A DNA stretch of 64,000 bases from Shewanella sp. KX20019 (lineage in GTDB: Bacteria > Pseudomonadota > Gammaproteobacteria > Enterobacterales > Shewanellaceae): contig NZ_CP068437.1 of assembly GCF_016757755.1 (NCBI RefSeq), positions 1,364,001 to 1,428,000 of the forward strand, written 5' to 3'. The notes under the pieces were generated by a model. It saw only the letters and a list, made by a program, of their open reading frames with translations, did no database searches and was not told the origin of the DNA. The position numbers and the translations under genes were made by a program. This document shows positions 7,673 through 14,526 of the stretch, in pieces; the first letter of the stretch is position 1, and the number at the start of each line of letters is the position of its first letter.

Positions 7673-7766
7673 TAACAAGCTAATAAATAAGGACAAATAA
7701 CAGTTGGCTGTTTGCTCCTTCGTCGCTTATTTTAGCCAACAATTATTTGCCCATTATTAGGGCGTT
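7673..7766 (+). repeat. attC site of cassette 6, interrupted by IS1111-group element
   Basis: TAACAAGCTAATAAATAAGG begins the site, which runs normally to GGGCGTT at 7766 and is then broken by the insertion element. Joining 7766 to 9341 restores GTTAGTA, a normal R' core, so the insertion lies inside the R' box. Confidence 0.85.
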
Positions 7767-7781
7767 GGTATGACTCCCCAC

Positions 7782-8079
7782 GTCAAGCAGAACATGACGA
7801 TACCGGCCTAAATACTTAAGCCTTTATCTTTTCTTCTCATCCAAATTGGATTGAGCTAACACAGTCGATGAAGCAAGCAATTTCGTCGGTTGTCATGCTG
7901 ATATCCGTGGATTACTTATCTTTCAATAAGCAGCGCCTACCTTACATAATCCGTCGTGACACCTGTCTTCAGTCTATGTTCGTGGTTCAATACAGAGTTA
8001 ACCGTATTGCCATCCTAACGCCCTCGGTGATCGTGTCACATCCGATGCTTGACCCACTGTATTAGCTCAAAATCGTTCA
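7782..8079 (-). ncRNA. Candidate guide (seek/bridge) RNA region of the IS1111-group element
   Basis: Non-coding end of the element downstream of the transposase. In IS1111-group elements the target-choosing guide RNA is encoded here, whereas IS110-group elements keep it upstream. The length (about 300 bases) and side fit. The guide loops were not identified by eye. A 65-codon ORF on the plus strand (7868-8065) is regarded as chance. Confidence 0.4.
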
Positions 8080-9234
8080 TCATGCAGGTACTCTCGACAA
8101 CCGTAGTTTAGGGTTAACATTTGTCAGTACCACTTCTCGTGAAATAGCCCAAATATAAGCAATAATTTCTCTGGCTATGGCTGTCACGACTACGTTGTTA
8201 TGTTTACCTTTGTACGTGAGTTTTTGGTATCGACGACAAAGCCTAAGCTGCGCTTGCCATGCAATATCAATGATTTCTTTCGGTAAACCTTCTTGTCTTA
8301 TTTGCATCTCGGTTGAGATCTTAGCGGGGTAGCGATAGGAGTGAGCCCCTTCGACTAATAGCCGCCTTGCTCGACCATTGCCGCATTTCGTTATCGCACC
8401 CACATGCCGCTTTCCACCACTTGAGTGTTCCGATGGAACTAGGCCTACATAACTCATTAGTTTTCGGGGATGATCAAAGCGAGTTAAGTCTCCCAACTCA
8501 GCAATGACACCTGCAGCAACCAGTAACCTCACTCCACGTAATGCTTGTATGGCTTTGATGACCGGATAGTAACGCCACTTTTTAACGTGATGCTCAAGTT
8601 CATTGTCTAGCCGTTTTAGCCTCGCGATCCGCTCTGAAATGGTTTGTAAGTATTCTTGCAAGACAATCTGTTGACTCGGGTGCGGCAATATCAGTTCAGT
8701 CAGCCAGCGTAAGTGCTTTAGCGACCAATTAGCGGTGCCCTTATAGTTGATGTTATTTCTAAGCTGAAGCGCTTTAAGCTGGTATTTGGCGTCTTTTAAA
8801 TCTTTCATCGCGGTCTCACGAGCACGAGATAAATCGCGGATAGCTTCATCTTCAGGCTCTGGAACATAAATCGCGGTAAGATCTTCCGACTTAAGCAGCT
8901 TTGCTAATTTAAGCGCATCACGTTTATCGGTTTTAATTTTCTCACCAGGCTTTTTGGGAATAAGTGAAGGGGCTATAACATAGCAACAGTGACCTAGGCT
9001 GGTAAGCAATCGGTAGATCCAGTAACCGCAGGGTCCTGCCTCATACACAAAGTGTAAGGTTGCTTCTGGATACTTAGATTGAAACTGCCTAGCAAGTTTG
9101 ATTATAGACGCTTTGGCACTTGAAACTCGCCCAAAATGAACCGCTTGCGCTCCTCTTTGATCTTCAATATAAGCAACTTCTACAAATTCTTTATGTGTAT
9201 CAAGGCCAATAAAAAGTATGTTATGTTTATTCAT
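8080..9234 (-). CDS. IS110-family transposase (IS1111 group)
   Basis: A 384-residue DEDD-type recombinase of full family length. The N-terminal RuvC-like domain shows Asp12 in GLDTHKE, Glu65 in YEAGPCG, and Asp103 and Asp106 in TDKRDA. The C-terminal Transposase_20 domain shows the MSYVGLVPSEHSSGGKRHVG stretch (about residues 264-283), which holds the catalytic-type serine region. The frame is intact, so the element may be active. ATG at 9234 is about 90 bases inside the left repeat. It catalyses RNA-guided, duplication-free insertion; the target here is an attC core. Confidence 0.95.
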   Translation of the reverse strand: MNKHNILFIGLDTHKEFVEVAYIEDQRGAQAVHFGRVSSAKASIIKLARQFQSKYPEATLHFVYEAGPCGYWIYRLLTSLGHCCYVIAPSLIPKKPGEKIKTDKRDALKLAKLLKSEDLTAIYVPEPEDEAIRDLSRARETAMKDLKDAKYQLKALQLRNNINYKGTANWSLKHLRWLTELILPHPSQQIVLQEYLQTISERIARLKRLDNELEHHVKKWRYYPVIKAIQALRGVRLLVAAGVIAELGDLTRFDHPRKLMSYVGLVPSEHSSGGKRHVGAITKCGNGRARRLLVEGAHSYRYPAKISTEMQIRQEGLPKEIIDIAWQAQLRLCRRYQKLTYKGKHNNVVVTAIAREIIAYIWAISREVVLTNVNPKLRLSRVPA

Positions 9235-9360
9235 GCTGATCTCCGATTTAGTTTCTTTAACAAAACTATTATGGCTCTGGCTTTCAGCTAACCCACGATT
9301 GATTGGAGATCAGCATCTTTAGTGGGGAGTCATTATGTCTAGTAGCCAAGGAGGGGGCAA

Positions 9361-9756
9361 TTGAAGTTTGACGATTTGAAGTCAATTATTGACATAGAAA
9401 ACGATCTTGAATTGAACCTTATATCTAGTGATTGGGCAATGATTCAAGGTGAAAATTCAGAGCTAGACAATTGGCTAACCAAAGAAGATTTTGAACAATT
9501 ATTCTCACCCCTCCCTGAATTTAAGAGTAATGAGACTGTATTTGCTTTTGAGACATTTGAACGGATATATAAGTCTACTGGTGAAATCAGGCGGTTGAGT
9601 GGTAGCTTTCATTTAAATTGGAAAGATTTTTCTGATTTTCAGGATACTACCGATATTTTGTGTTTCTATTTAGTATCCCCGAAGCTTAGCTGGGTTTTAT
9701 ATGCAAATAGAGATGTTTGGCTGTTTGCAAAGGCTACTAACAAGCCTCTGAATTAA
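9361..9756 (+). CDS. Unknown acidic cytoplasmic protein (cassette 7)
   Basis: A 131-residue acidic protein with no signal peptide or membrane segment. The TTG start is supported by a strong Shine-Dalgarno AAGGAGG (9348-9354) six bases upstream. Features are many Asp/Glu, an aromatic-rich centre (FETFERIY) and a Trp-rich C-terminal half. It faintly resembles immunity-type (SUKH-like) proteins, but I cannot assign a family. The last six codons (T-N-K-P-L-N) and stop are read from the R''/L'' part of the attC, so the recombination site supplies its C-terminus. It is separated from upstream cassettes by the insertion sequence. Confidence 0.55.
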   Translation: MKFDDLKSIIDIENDLELNLISSDWAMIQGENSELDNWLTKEDFEQLFSPLPEFKSNETVFAFETFERIYKSTGEIRRLSGSFHLNWKDFSDFQDTTDILCFYLVSPKLSWVLYANRDVWLFAKATNKPLN

Positions 9757-9835
9757 AATTCTCCAAGGCTGTCATGCCATTTGCTGAGCAAATCGCCCGC
9801 CAGCACATGGTTCACTTATTAGAGGGGCGTTAGGT
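9738..9835 (+). repeat. attC site of cassette 7
   Basis: About 98 bases from TAACAAGCCTCT to GTTAGGT (9829-9835). The outer arms TAACAAGCCTCT and AGAGGGGCGTTA pair; the inner part differs from the other sites (contains GCTGAGCAAATCGCCCGCCA), so this cassette has a different origin. Confidence 0.75.
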
Positions 9836-9848
9836 ATACAAGGAGAGT

Positions 9849-10316
9849 ATGATGAAAAAATCTATATTAGTGTTATTTGTCTTTCTTTTTTCATTTTCTA
9901 GTCATGGAAAAGATAATTACACGCCAGAGCAATTAATCGATAAAGCTAAAGCATTTGTCGCAGCTAAAAATGCTCGTCAACAACCCAACACCACAATCAA
10001 AGAAATAGAAAATTATATCTCGCTACTATCAGATGACTTCATTGATGAACACGTTAAGTTTAAGTTTACTTACACAGATAAGGCTAAACTCCGCGAGGAT
10101 ATGATCAATAAATTGAAAGATGAAGTCATACATAGCTCAATCGAAGTAAATGAAATAATGGTTGGTGCAAATGTGGTTTTTGTAAAAATGACTGAATCAG
10201 GTAAAGTTAAACCTTCTCATATAGACAAAACTATCGAGTACAGTAAAACTAATATTGTCTCACTTGAATTTGATAAATCAGGCTTAGTTAAACATATCCG
10301 TCGACATCACGGATAA
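9849..10316 (+). CDS. Unknown secreted protein, possibly SnoaL/NTF2-like (cassette 8)
   Basis: A 155-residue protein with a signal peptide (MMKKS then a Phe-rich core to SSHGK near residue 21). The mature part begins with a helix (EQLIDKAKAFVAAK) and continues with FKFTYTDKAKLREDM, a pattern seen in SnoaL/DUF4440-type domains. ATG at 9849 follows AAGGAGAG; the next codon is also ATG. It is the last cassette (9830-10412). Function unknown. A SnoaL-like secreted protein also occurs at 108-587, but the two are not obviously alike. Confidence 0.5.
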   Translation: MMKKSILVLFVFLFSFSSHGKDNYTPEQLIDKAKAFVAAKNARQQPNTTIKEIENYISLLSDDFIDEHVKFKFTYTDKAKLREDMINKLKDEVIHSSIEVNEIMVGANVVFVKMTESGKVKPSHIDKTIEYSKTNIVSLEFDKSGLVKHIRRHHG

Positions 10317-10323
10317 GTATACC

Positions 10324-10418
10324 TAACAAGCTAATTAATAAGGACAAAAAACAGTTGGCTGTTTTCGTTCCTCAACATTTTAGCCAAGCATTATTTGCCC
10401 ATTATTAGGGCGTTAAAT
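10324..10418 (+). repeat. attC site of cassette 8 (last of the array)
   Basis: About 95 bases from TAACAAGCTAATTAATAAGG to GTTAAAT (10412-10418), of the same resident family as the sites at 6969 and 7673. No attC follows, so this is the right end of the array. Confidence 0.88.
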
Positions 10419-10705
10419 AACAAAGAGTTGAAGGCATATTCGGAACGCTTAGCATTTAAGGGGTAGTGATGACGGCACAATAGCTTAGGTTCAGTGGTTC
10501 AATGGTTGAGTTACTCACAACTTGACGCAGCGTTACCGCATAATATTTGAGTGCCATACTTTCCCTAATGGCTATCGTTGCATTCAAAGATTAAGTACTA
10601 ACCAATTTCTGTCCAAAAGTGAGTCGCACATGGTATGTCTATAGTAGGATATTAAAGTCAAAGAGTAATACTCAAGTTTGATGAATAACAAATCTGATGT
10701 GGCTA
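10419..10705. other. Right flank of the cassette array, no gene seen
   Basis: About 290 bases without a convincing gene. It contains the right arm (10615-10630) of the 16-bp inverted repeat flanking the array. The promoter for the acetyltransferase gene must lie here or within the heptamer tract. Confidence 0.4.
10615..10630. repeat. Right arm of 16-bp inverted repeat flanking the cassette array
   Basis: AAAAGTGAGTCGCACA is the exact reverse complement of 4538-4553. Confidence 0.4.
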
Positions 10706-10842
10706 CTAAAACCTAAAACCTAAAACCTAAAACCTAAAACCTAAAACCTAAAACCTAAAACCTAAAACCTAAAACCTAAAACCTAAAACCTAAAACCTAA
10801 AACCTAAAACCTAAAACCTAAAACCTAAAACCTAAAACCTAA
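10706..10842 (+). repeat. Heptanucleotide tandem repeat (CTAAAAC)x19.6
   Basis: 137 bases of uninterrupted 7-bp units without a single mismatch, TTTTAGG on the other strand. The final partial unit runs directly into AAGG (10841-10844), the likely Shine-Dalgarno of the acetyltransferase gene, five bases before its ATG at 10850. Stop codons occur in all frames on both strands, so the tract is not translated. Perfect tracts of this kind slip during replication, so copy number is expected to vary and would change the distance between promoter and gene. Confidence 0.97.
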
Positions 10843-10849
10843 GGCTAAT

Positions 10850-11317
10850 ATGCAGATCCGAGTTGGACAATTAGATAGTGAGCAAGTGCTGGTTCTATTA
10901 CTGGAACATCATCAAGATATGCTGTCGCACTCTCCCGCAGAGAGTGTGCATGCGCTGGATATTAGTGGGCTCGAAGCTGATAACGTCACTTTTTTTGGAC
11001 TGTGGCAGGGCGAGTTGCTAGCTGGTATTGGGGCACTTAAACAACTTGATAAGCAACATGGCGAGATCAAATCAATGCGCACTTCGGCGGACTTTTTAAG
11101 GCAAGGCGTGGCGCATAAAATCTTAGCGCATATTATTACCGAGGCTACGCAACGCGGTTATCAACGTTTAAGTCTTGAAACGGGCTCAATGGCCGCCTTT
11201 GAGCCTGCTAAGAAGTTATATCAACAGTTTGGTTTTAAGCAATGTAAGCCGTTCGCTGATTACCAAGAAGATCCCTATAGTGACTTCATGTCTAAATCAA
11301 TGGCTAATCTACTTTAA
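10850..11317 (+). CDS. GNAT family N-acetyltransferase
   Basis: A 155-residue single-domain GNAT. The acetyl-CoA-binding segment appears as FLRQGVAHKILAHIITEA (about residues 81-98; pattern R/QxxGxA), preceded by the GEIKSMRTS strand and followed by LSLETG and the KKLYQQFGF motif (residues 124-132) typical of the last helix and strand. Substrate unknown. ATG at 10850 has AAGG five bases upstream, supplied by the very end of the heptamer tract. It stands alone; its expression may be phase-variable because of that tract. Confidence 0.9.
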   Translation: MQIRVGQLDSEQVLVLLLEHHQDMLSHSPAESVHALDISGLEADNVTFFGLWQGELLAGIGALKQLDKQHGEIKSMRTSADFLRQGVAHKILAHIITEATQRGYQRLSLETGSMAAFEPAKKLYQQFGFKQCKPFADYQEDPYSDFMSKSMANLL

Positions 11318-11671
11318 CTATATTTTTCATGCTCATATAGCATCAGGGTGAGGGCGCAAGCCATTCACTCTGTAGTTTTAAATATGCTCAACGTCAAATA
11401 TCTGCTTTACTGTTTATTTTTTCTATCAACTCATTCTCAAATTACTCTCTACCCACGCTTAACTCACTTTCACCTTGTCTCGACTTACTCTGGTTTTAAC
11501 TTCTGGATTGAGCTGAGCTGTCCACTAAGCTGTCTATTACCATTACCCTCAGAATAGACAAATTACGTAAATGCTAAACAAGTAAATTATGTAAGCGGTA
11601 TTTGAGATCTCTGTTTAACCATGTTAGATTTAAATGATAATCAATATCATTCGCATTGGGTTGGTGGTTAG
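11318..11671. other. Intergenic region before the Ni-SOD operon
   Basis: About 350 bases. A 69-codon frame at 11348-11557 lacks a Shine-Dalgarno and looks accidental. The region carries the Ni-SOD operon promoter with the Fur-type box at 11633-11651. Confidence 0.5.
11633..11651. promoter_or_regulatory. Fur-family operator upstream of the Ni-SOD operon
   Basis: AATGATAATCAATATCATT is a 19-bp palindrome with perfect 7-bp arms (AATGATA/TATCATT), close to the E. coli Fur consensus. It ends 20 bases before the first ATG of the operon, a position suited to repression. Whether Fur (iron) or a nickel-sensing relative binds it cannot be told from sequence. Confidence 0.7.
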
Positions 11672-12100
11672 ATGGAAAAATGGCAAGATGTTATGCAGTC
11701 GGGAAATCAGCACTATAAAGAATCTGCTTGGATAGATGCTCAATACTGTTATCAACTTGCGGTCTCGATGATTGAGACACAATGGTCGACAGAGGAGGGT
11801 GATCGGCAACTGTTGTTTGCATGGATTGCGGGCATGCATAACCTAGCTCATCTGCACGAGCGTCAGCAGCAAAGCGAGATGGCACTACATTTCTTAAAAA
11901 ATGCCCACGAAAAAGTACTGCAGATGTCGTCTGACAACGCGTTATCTGATCACATCCGTAGCTCAGCATTCCAAAGTTTAAGTTTAACCATTCCTGCGTT
12001 GCTTGATTTTGCTAAGCGTCATCCCATTTGCGACTCTTGTGTCGATGCTTTAGAGCAATCCGCTGCGCGAATTGGTGCAGGAACAGCGCAGCTGCATTAA
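11672..12100 (+). CDS. DUF2753-like TPR-type protein
   Basis: A 142-residue all-helical protein with a TPR-like repeat pattern: GNQHYKESAWIDAQYCYQLA (residues 11-30) and AGMHNLAHLHERQQQSEMAL (53-72), then a conserved-looking C-terminal FAKRHPICDSCVDALE with a CxxC pair. I associate this with the DUF2753 family of Vibrio and Shewanella, from memory. It is cytoplasmic and has no known function. It is the first gene behind the Fur-type box, 64 bases before the His-rich small membrane protein, so it probably belongs to the sodN operon and may serve as an assembly or metal-handling partner. That role is inference. Confidence 0.6.
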   Translation: MEKWQDVMQSGNQHYKESAWIDAQYCYQLAVSMIETQWSTEEGDRQLLFAWIAGMHNLAHLHERQQQSEMALHFLKNAHEKVLQMSSDNALSDHIRSSAFQSLSLTIPALLDFAKRHPICDSCVDALEQSAARIGAGTAQLH

Positions 12101-12164
12101 CCATAAGCAGTCACCGAAGGGCTTTAAAAGGTCCTCTATTGATACGTTTACATAAGGATTATTT

Positions 12165-12359
12165 ATGAATAATTTCAAAGCTATACCTTTCTTACTTTTG
12201 GCATTAACGTCGTCATCGGCGATTGCGCATCCAGGCCATGACCATAGCGCGCCATCTGCTGACTTACTGCACTTATTGTGGGCGGCACCTGTGGCACTGG
12301 CTGTTGTTGCAGCAATAGTGGTGATAAGAAAAAGATTAGCTTTAGCAGTACACAAATAG
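12165..12359 (+). CDS. Small His-rich membrane protein, Ni-SOD operon
   Basis: A 64-residue protein. The signal peptide ends at Ala21, so the mature protein begins His-Pro-Gly-His-Asp-His, a likely metal-binding N-terminus, with a further His36. One membrane segment (about 38-54) is followed by a basic tail (RKRLALAVHK), giving an N-out, C-in topology. It resembles DUF6732-type proteins only loosely. AAGGATTATTT precedes the ATG. Its stop TAG sits eight bases before the sodN ATG. A periplasmic nickel-binding role for SodN supply is a reasonable inference, not shown. Confidence 0.65.
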   Translation: MNNFKAIPFLLLALTSSSAIAHPGHDHSAPSADLLHLLWAAPVALAVVAAIVVIRKRLALAVHK

Positions 12360-12367
12360 GAGAGCCC

Positions 12368-12865
12368 ATGTTAGCTAAAATACTAAGCAAAATAGATGCG
12401 CTTTATCCGCTTGAAACTGTATCTGCACATTGTGATATTCCCTGCAAAATCTACGATCCTATTAGTGCGCAGCTTGCGGTATTAACCATGATTAGAATGG
12501 TCGACTTGTTAGATGAGTTACCACAAGGGTCGATGCTAACGGCTAATCAGCAAGCGCAGTTTAGCCGCCTAGTGGCAGATAAAGAGCAGCATGGCCGCAA
12601 AGTAAAAGAGGAGATAATAGTCATCTGGGGTGATTACATTAAGCAGCCTCAACTGGAAGCCTACCCAGAGTTACATGAGTTAGTGCATAGCATAATGTTA
12701 GCCGCGTCAAAGGCTAAACAACATATCGACAGAGAGGTGACGCTAGATCTACTAACTAAGGTTAACCGCTTTGCTGAAATATTTTGGCTCAGTAAAGGTA
12801 TAGATGTGTATCGTGCAGTGAGCCCCTATCCGCCTGCGGAGCATGTTGTTTATCCGAAACTGTAA
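12368..12865 (+). CDS. sodN: Nickel superoxide dismutase precursor
   Basis: A 165-residue protein with the Ni-hook signature HCDIPCKIYDP: His21, Cys22, Cys26 and Tyr29, which become His1, Cys2, Cys6 and Tyr9 once a 20-residue leader is removed. The mature part (about 145 residues) is a four-helix bundle, as in Ni-SODs. ATG 12368 is chosen because AGGAG lies six bases upstream; an open frame running back to 12278 overlaps the previous gene and is not used. It converts superoxide to peroxide and oxygen without iron or manganese. The protease gene sodX follows directly. Confidence 0.95.
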   Translation: MLAKILSKIDALYPLETVSAHCDIPCKIYDPISAQLAVLTMIRMVDLLDELPQGSMLTANQQAQFSRLVADKEQHGRKVKEEIIVIWGDYIKQPQLEAYPELHELVHSIMLAASKAKQHIDREVTLDLLTKVNRFAEIFWLSKGIDVYRAVSPYPPAEHVVYPKL

Positions 12866-12880
12866 TAGGGTATTGAAAGT

Positions 12881-13171
12881 ATGTTTGGTCTTAACGTCAA
12901 TAAAGTCTCAGGTGACAGCATGTTTCCTAGGCTTAAAAGCGGTAACTTTGTTCTACTTTCTAGTCACTTTAATCTACAGCGATTAAAAGCTGGCGACATT
13001 ATTAAACTGTTTCACCCTCGCTACGGCTACATAGTCAAAACACTGGTTGGCGTTGACCACTCAGGGCGTTTCTGGTTTAAGGGCGAGAATAAATACAGTG
13101 TCGGTATCGATGACATCGGCCCGGTTAATGCCTCGCAAATAAAGAGCAAAGTGATATTTGTGCTGGGTTAA
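12881..13171 (+). CDS. sodX: Ni-SOD maturation protease (S26/S24 signal-peptidase type)
   Basis: A 96-residue protein with a Ser-Lys dyad, Ser13 in VSGDSMFPRL and Lys53 in YGYIVKTLVG, followed by a GDxx-like strand region. It has no membrane anchor, unlike LepB, and matches the short SodX/CbpA-type peptidases found beside sodN. It should cut the SodN leader before His21 to free the amino group that binds nickel. It starts 15 bases after the sodN stop and ends the operon. Confidence 0.93.
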   Translation: MFGLNVNKVSGDSMFPRLKSGNFVLLSSHFNLQRLKAGDIIKLFHPRYGYIVKTLVGVDHSGRFWFKGENKYSVGIDDIGPVNASQIKSKVIFVLG

Positions 13172-13185
13172 TATATCCAACTCAA

Positions 13186-13674
13186 CTAACTCTTAGCAGC
13201 GTCATCCGCTTGAATTTGGCCAACCAATAGAACGGGGGCTGCATCTAGCTCATTGGCATCCATCATCGAGGCGATACGCTCAACCGATGATAGCAGTTGG
13301 CTTTGCTCCCACTGTTCAAGGTTTTGATAGTGTGTAATAAAATGCTCTTGCAGCGGTTTTGGCGAGCTACTTAATAAGGTTTTACCTGATTCACTTAATG
13401 AAAGGTGAACTCTACGCTTATCGGTTTCGCTGCGGGTTCTTATAACTAACTGACGACTTTCCAATTTATCGACTATCGTGGTGACAGTTGCGGGGCTTAG
13501 AGACACCTCCTTGGCTATCTCTTTTGCCAATGGCGCATCAAGCTGCTCAATATTTTGCATCACCATCAGCTGCGGGCCAGTTAGGCCTGACTGCTTATTT
13601 AATTGGCGTGAATGGATATCAATGGCACGGATCACTCGACGCAATGAGATCAATAATTGTTCATACTTTTCCAT
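13186..13674 (-). CDS. MarR family transcriptional regulator
   Basis: A 162-residue winged-helix regulator from ATG 13674, which has GGGAAAG just upstream; a TTG five codons earlier is also open. The HTH is visible as LAKEIAKEVSLSPATVTTIVDKLE, and the wing as RTRSETDKRRVHLSLSESG, the classical MarR DRR-type motif. It lies downstream of the porin gene on the same strand but is separated by a strong terminator at 13727-13765, so it has its own promoter. Target unknown; the choline genes next door are candidates only by position. Confidence 0.9.
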   Translation of the reverse strand: MEKYEQLLISLRRVIRAIDIHSRQLNKQSGLTGPQLMVMQNIEQLDAPLAKEIAKEVSLSPATVTTIVDKLESRQLVIRTRSETDKRRVHLSLSESGKTLLSSSPKPLQEHFITHYQNLEQWEQSQLLSSVERIASMMDANELDAAPVLLVGQIQADDAAKS

Positions 13675-13726
13675 AACTTTCCCATGCAACTGATATTAAA
13701 TTGAAGGCACTATGATGCCATATATA

Positions 13727-13765
13727 AAAATACGGTATAACGACAGAGCGTTATACCGCATTTTT
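13727..13765. terminator. Bidirectional terminator between porin and marR
   Basis: CGGTATAACG (13733-13742), loop ACAGAG, CGTTATACCG (13749-13758), flanked by A-run and T-run. It ends the bet-associated minus-strand transcript. Confidence 0.85.
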
Positions 13766-13802
13766 GACTGCAGGTACAAGAGTATATCGAGTACTGGACT
13801 AG

Positions 13803-14510
13803 TTAAAAGTTAAAGGTTCTTGCAACCGACAATACTGCACGGGTATCGGCGGTGTCGATATCCATACTGGTGTCTTCAACGGCGAGGTTAAAGTCAAAAC
13901 CTTTCCAGCTGGTCATATACTCAGCACGGTAATGGTTATAGGCTTTTTCGCCATCCCATGCCCACTTGTTCTCATCTGTCGATGTTGAACGGTCAAAGCT
14001 GATACGAATATCATGACCATCAGCGACAGTAAATGTGTGTGCAGCCATCATGATGTAGTGACCAGTATCAACACCAAAGTAATCCCATGTGTACCAGAAG
14101 TTTAACTCTGACTGACCCAATGAAGAACCATAACCAAACTTAGTATAAACCTCAGGATACTGGTACTCGTCTGAGAATGAGTCGCCATGGTAAGTATAGT
14201 AAGCAATACCGGCGTCAAGAGACACGCTCTCACTTAGCTGGTAGAACATGCCGCCGTAAAAATCTAGCTCTAACCAAGTGTCATCACCTGAGCCGTAATC
14301 AACGTTTGATGCCCAAGTTCCTACATACCAACCTGCGTCAGCAGCGTAATCAAGGCTAGCCTGTAAAGCGGGGCCATTATCTGTTTGGCTCACACCGTTA
14401 AAGGTGTAATCAGATGTTGCGTTGATTGTAGTACTAACGCCTGCAAATGCAGTTGTTGGCAAGGCAATAAGCCCTACTAGTGCAAGATTTTTAATTGTAG
14501 TTTTCATCAT
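13803..14510 (-). CDS. TorF-family putative outer-membrane porin
   Basis: A 235-residue beta-barrel protein with a signal peptide (cleavage after TTAFA near residue 23) and alternating amphipathic strands ending in a C-terminal phenylalanine (ARTFNF), the outer-membrane insertion signal. The N-terminal ATSDYTFNGVSQTDNGPALQ stretch is typical of the TorF/Gcw_chp domain. It lies 16 bases after the BCCT transporter gene, so it probably provides choline or betaine access across the outer membrane as part of this operon. Substrate is inferred from context. Confidence 0.85.
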   Translation of the reverse strand: MMKTTIKNLALVGLIALPTTAFAGVSTTINATSDYTFNGVSQTDNGPALQASLDYAADAGWYVGTWASNVDYGSGDDTWLELDFYGGMFYQLSESVSLDAGIAYYTYHGDSFSDEYQYPEVYTKFGYGSSLGQSELNFWYTWDYFGVDTGHYIMMAAHTFTVADGHDIRISFDRSTSTDENKWAWDGEKAYNHYRAEYMTSWKGFDFNLAVEDTSMDIDTADTRAVLSVARTFNF

Positions 14511-14526
14511 TTCCCTTTGTTTCTTA

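Larger units (their letters stand above)
7767..9340 (-). mobile_element. IS110-family (IS1111 group) insertion sequence in an attC site
   Basis: A 1574-bp element with 12-bp subterminal inverted repeats, ATGACTCCCCAC (7770-7781) and GTGGGGAGTCAT (9322-9333). Three bases lie outside one repeat and seven outside the other, the IS1111-group pattern. No target duplication is seen; excision reconstructs an intact attC core exactly. A second inverted pair, GCTGATCTCC near 9236 and GGAGATCAGC near 9304, lies at the left end. The transposase reads on the minus strand, with about 310 non-coding bases downstream of it and about 100 upstream. IS1111-group elements that prefer attC sites are an established class (IS1111-attC). 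Confidence 0.9.

Noticed and set aside
7868..8065. 65-codon ORF at the end of the IS element
   Set aside because: Antisense to the expected guide-RNA segment, no ribosome site, no family features.
10706..10842. Telomere-like repeat
   Set aside because: The unit resembles telomeric heptamers, but the context is an internal bacterial promoter region; treated as a simple tandem repeat.
11348..11557. 69-codon ORF after the acetyltransferase gene
   Set aside because: No ribosome site; residue composition typical of a chance frame.
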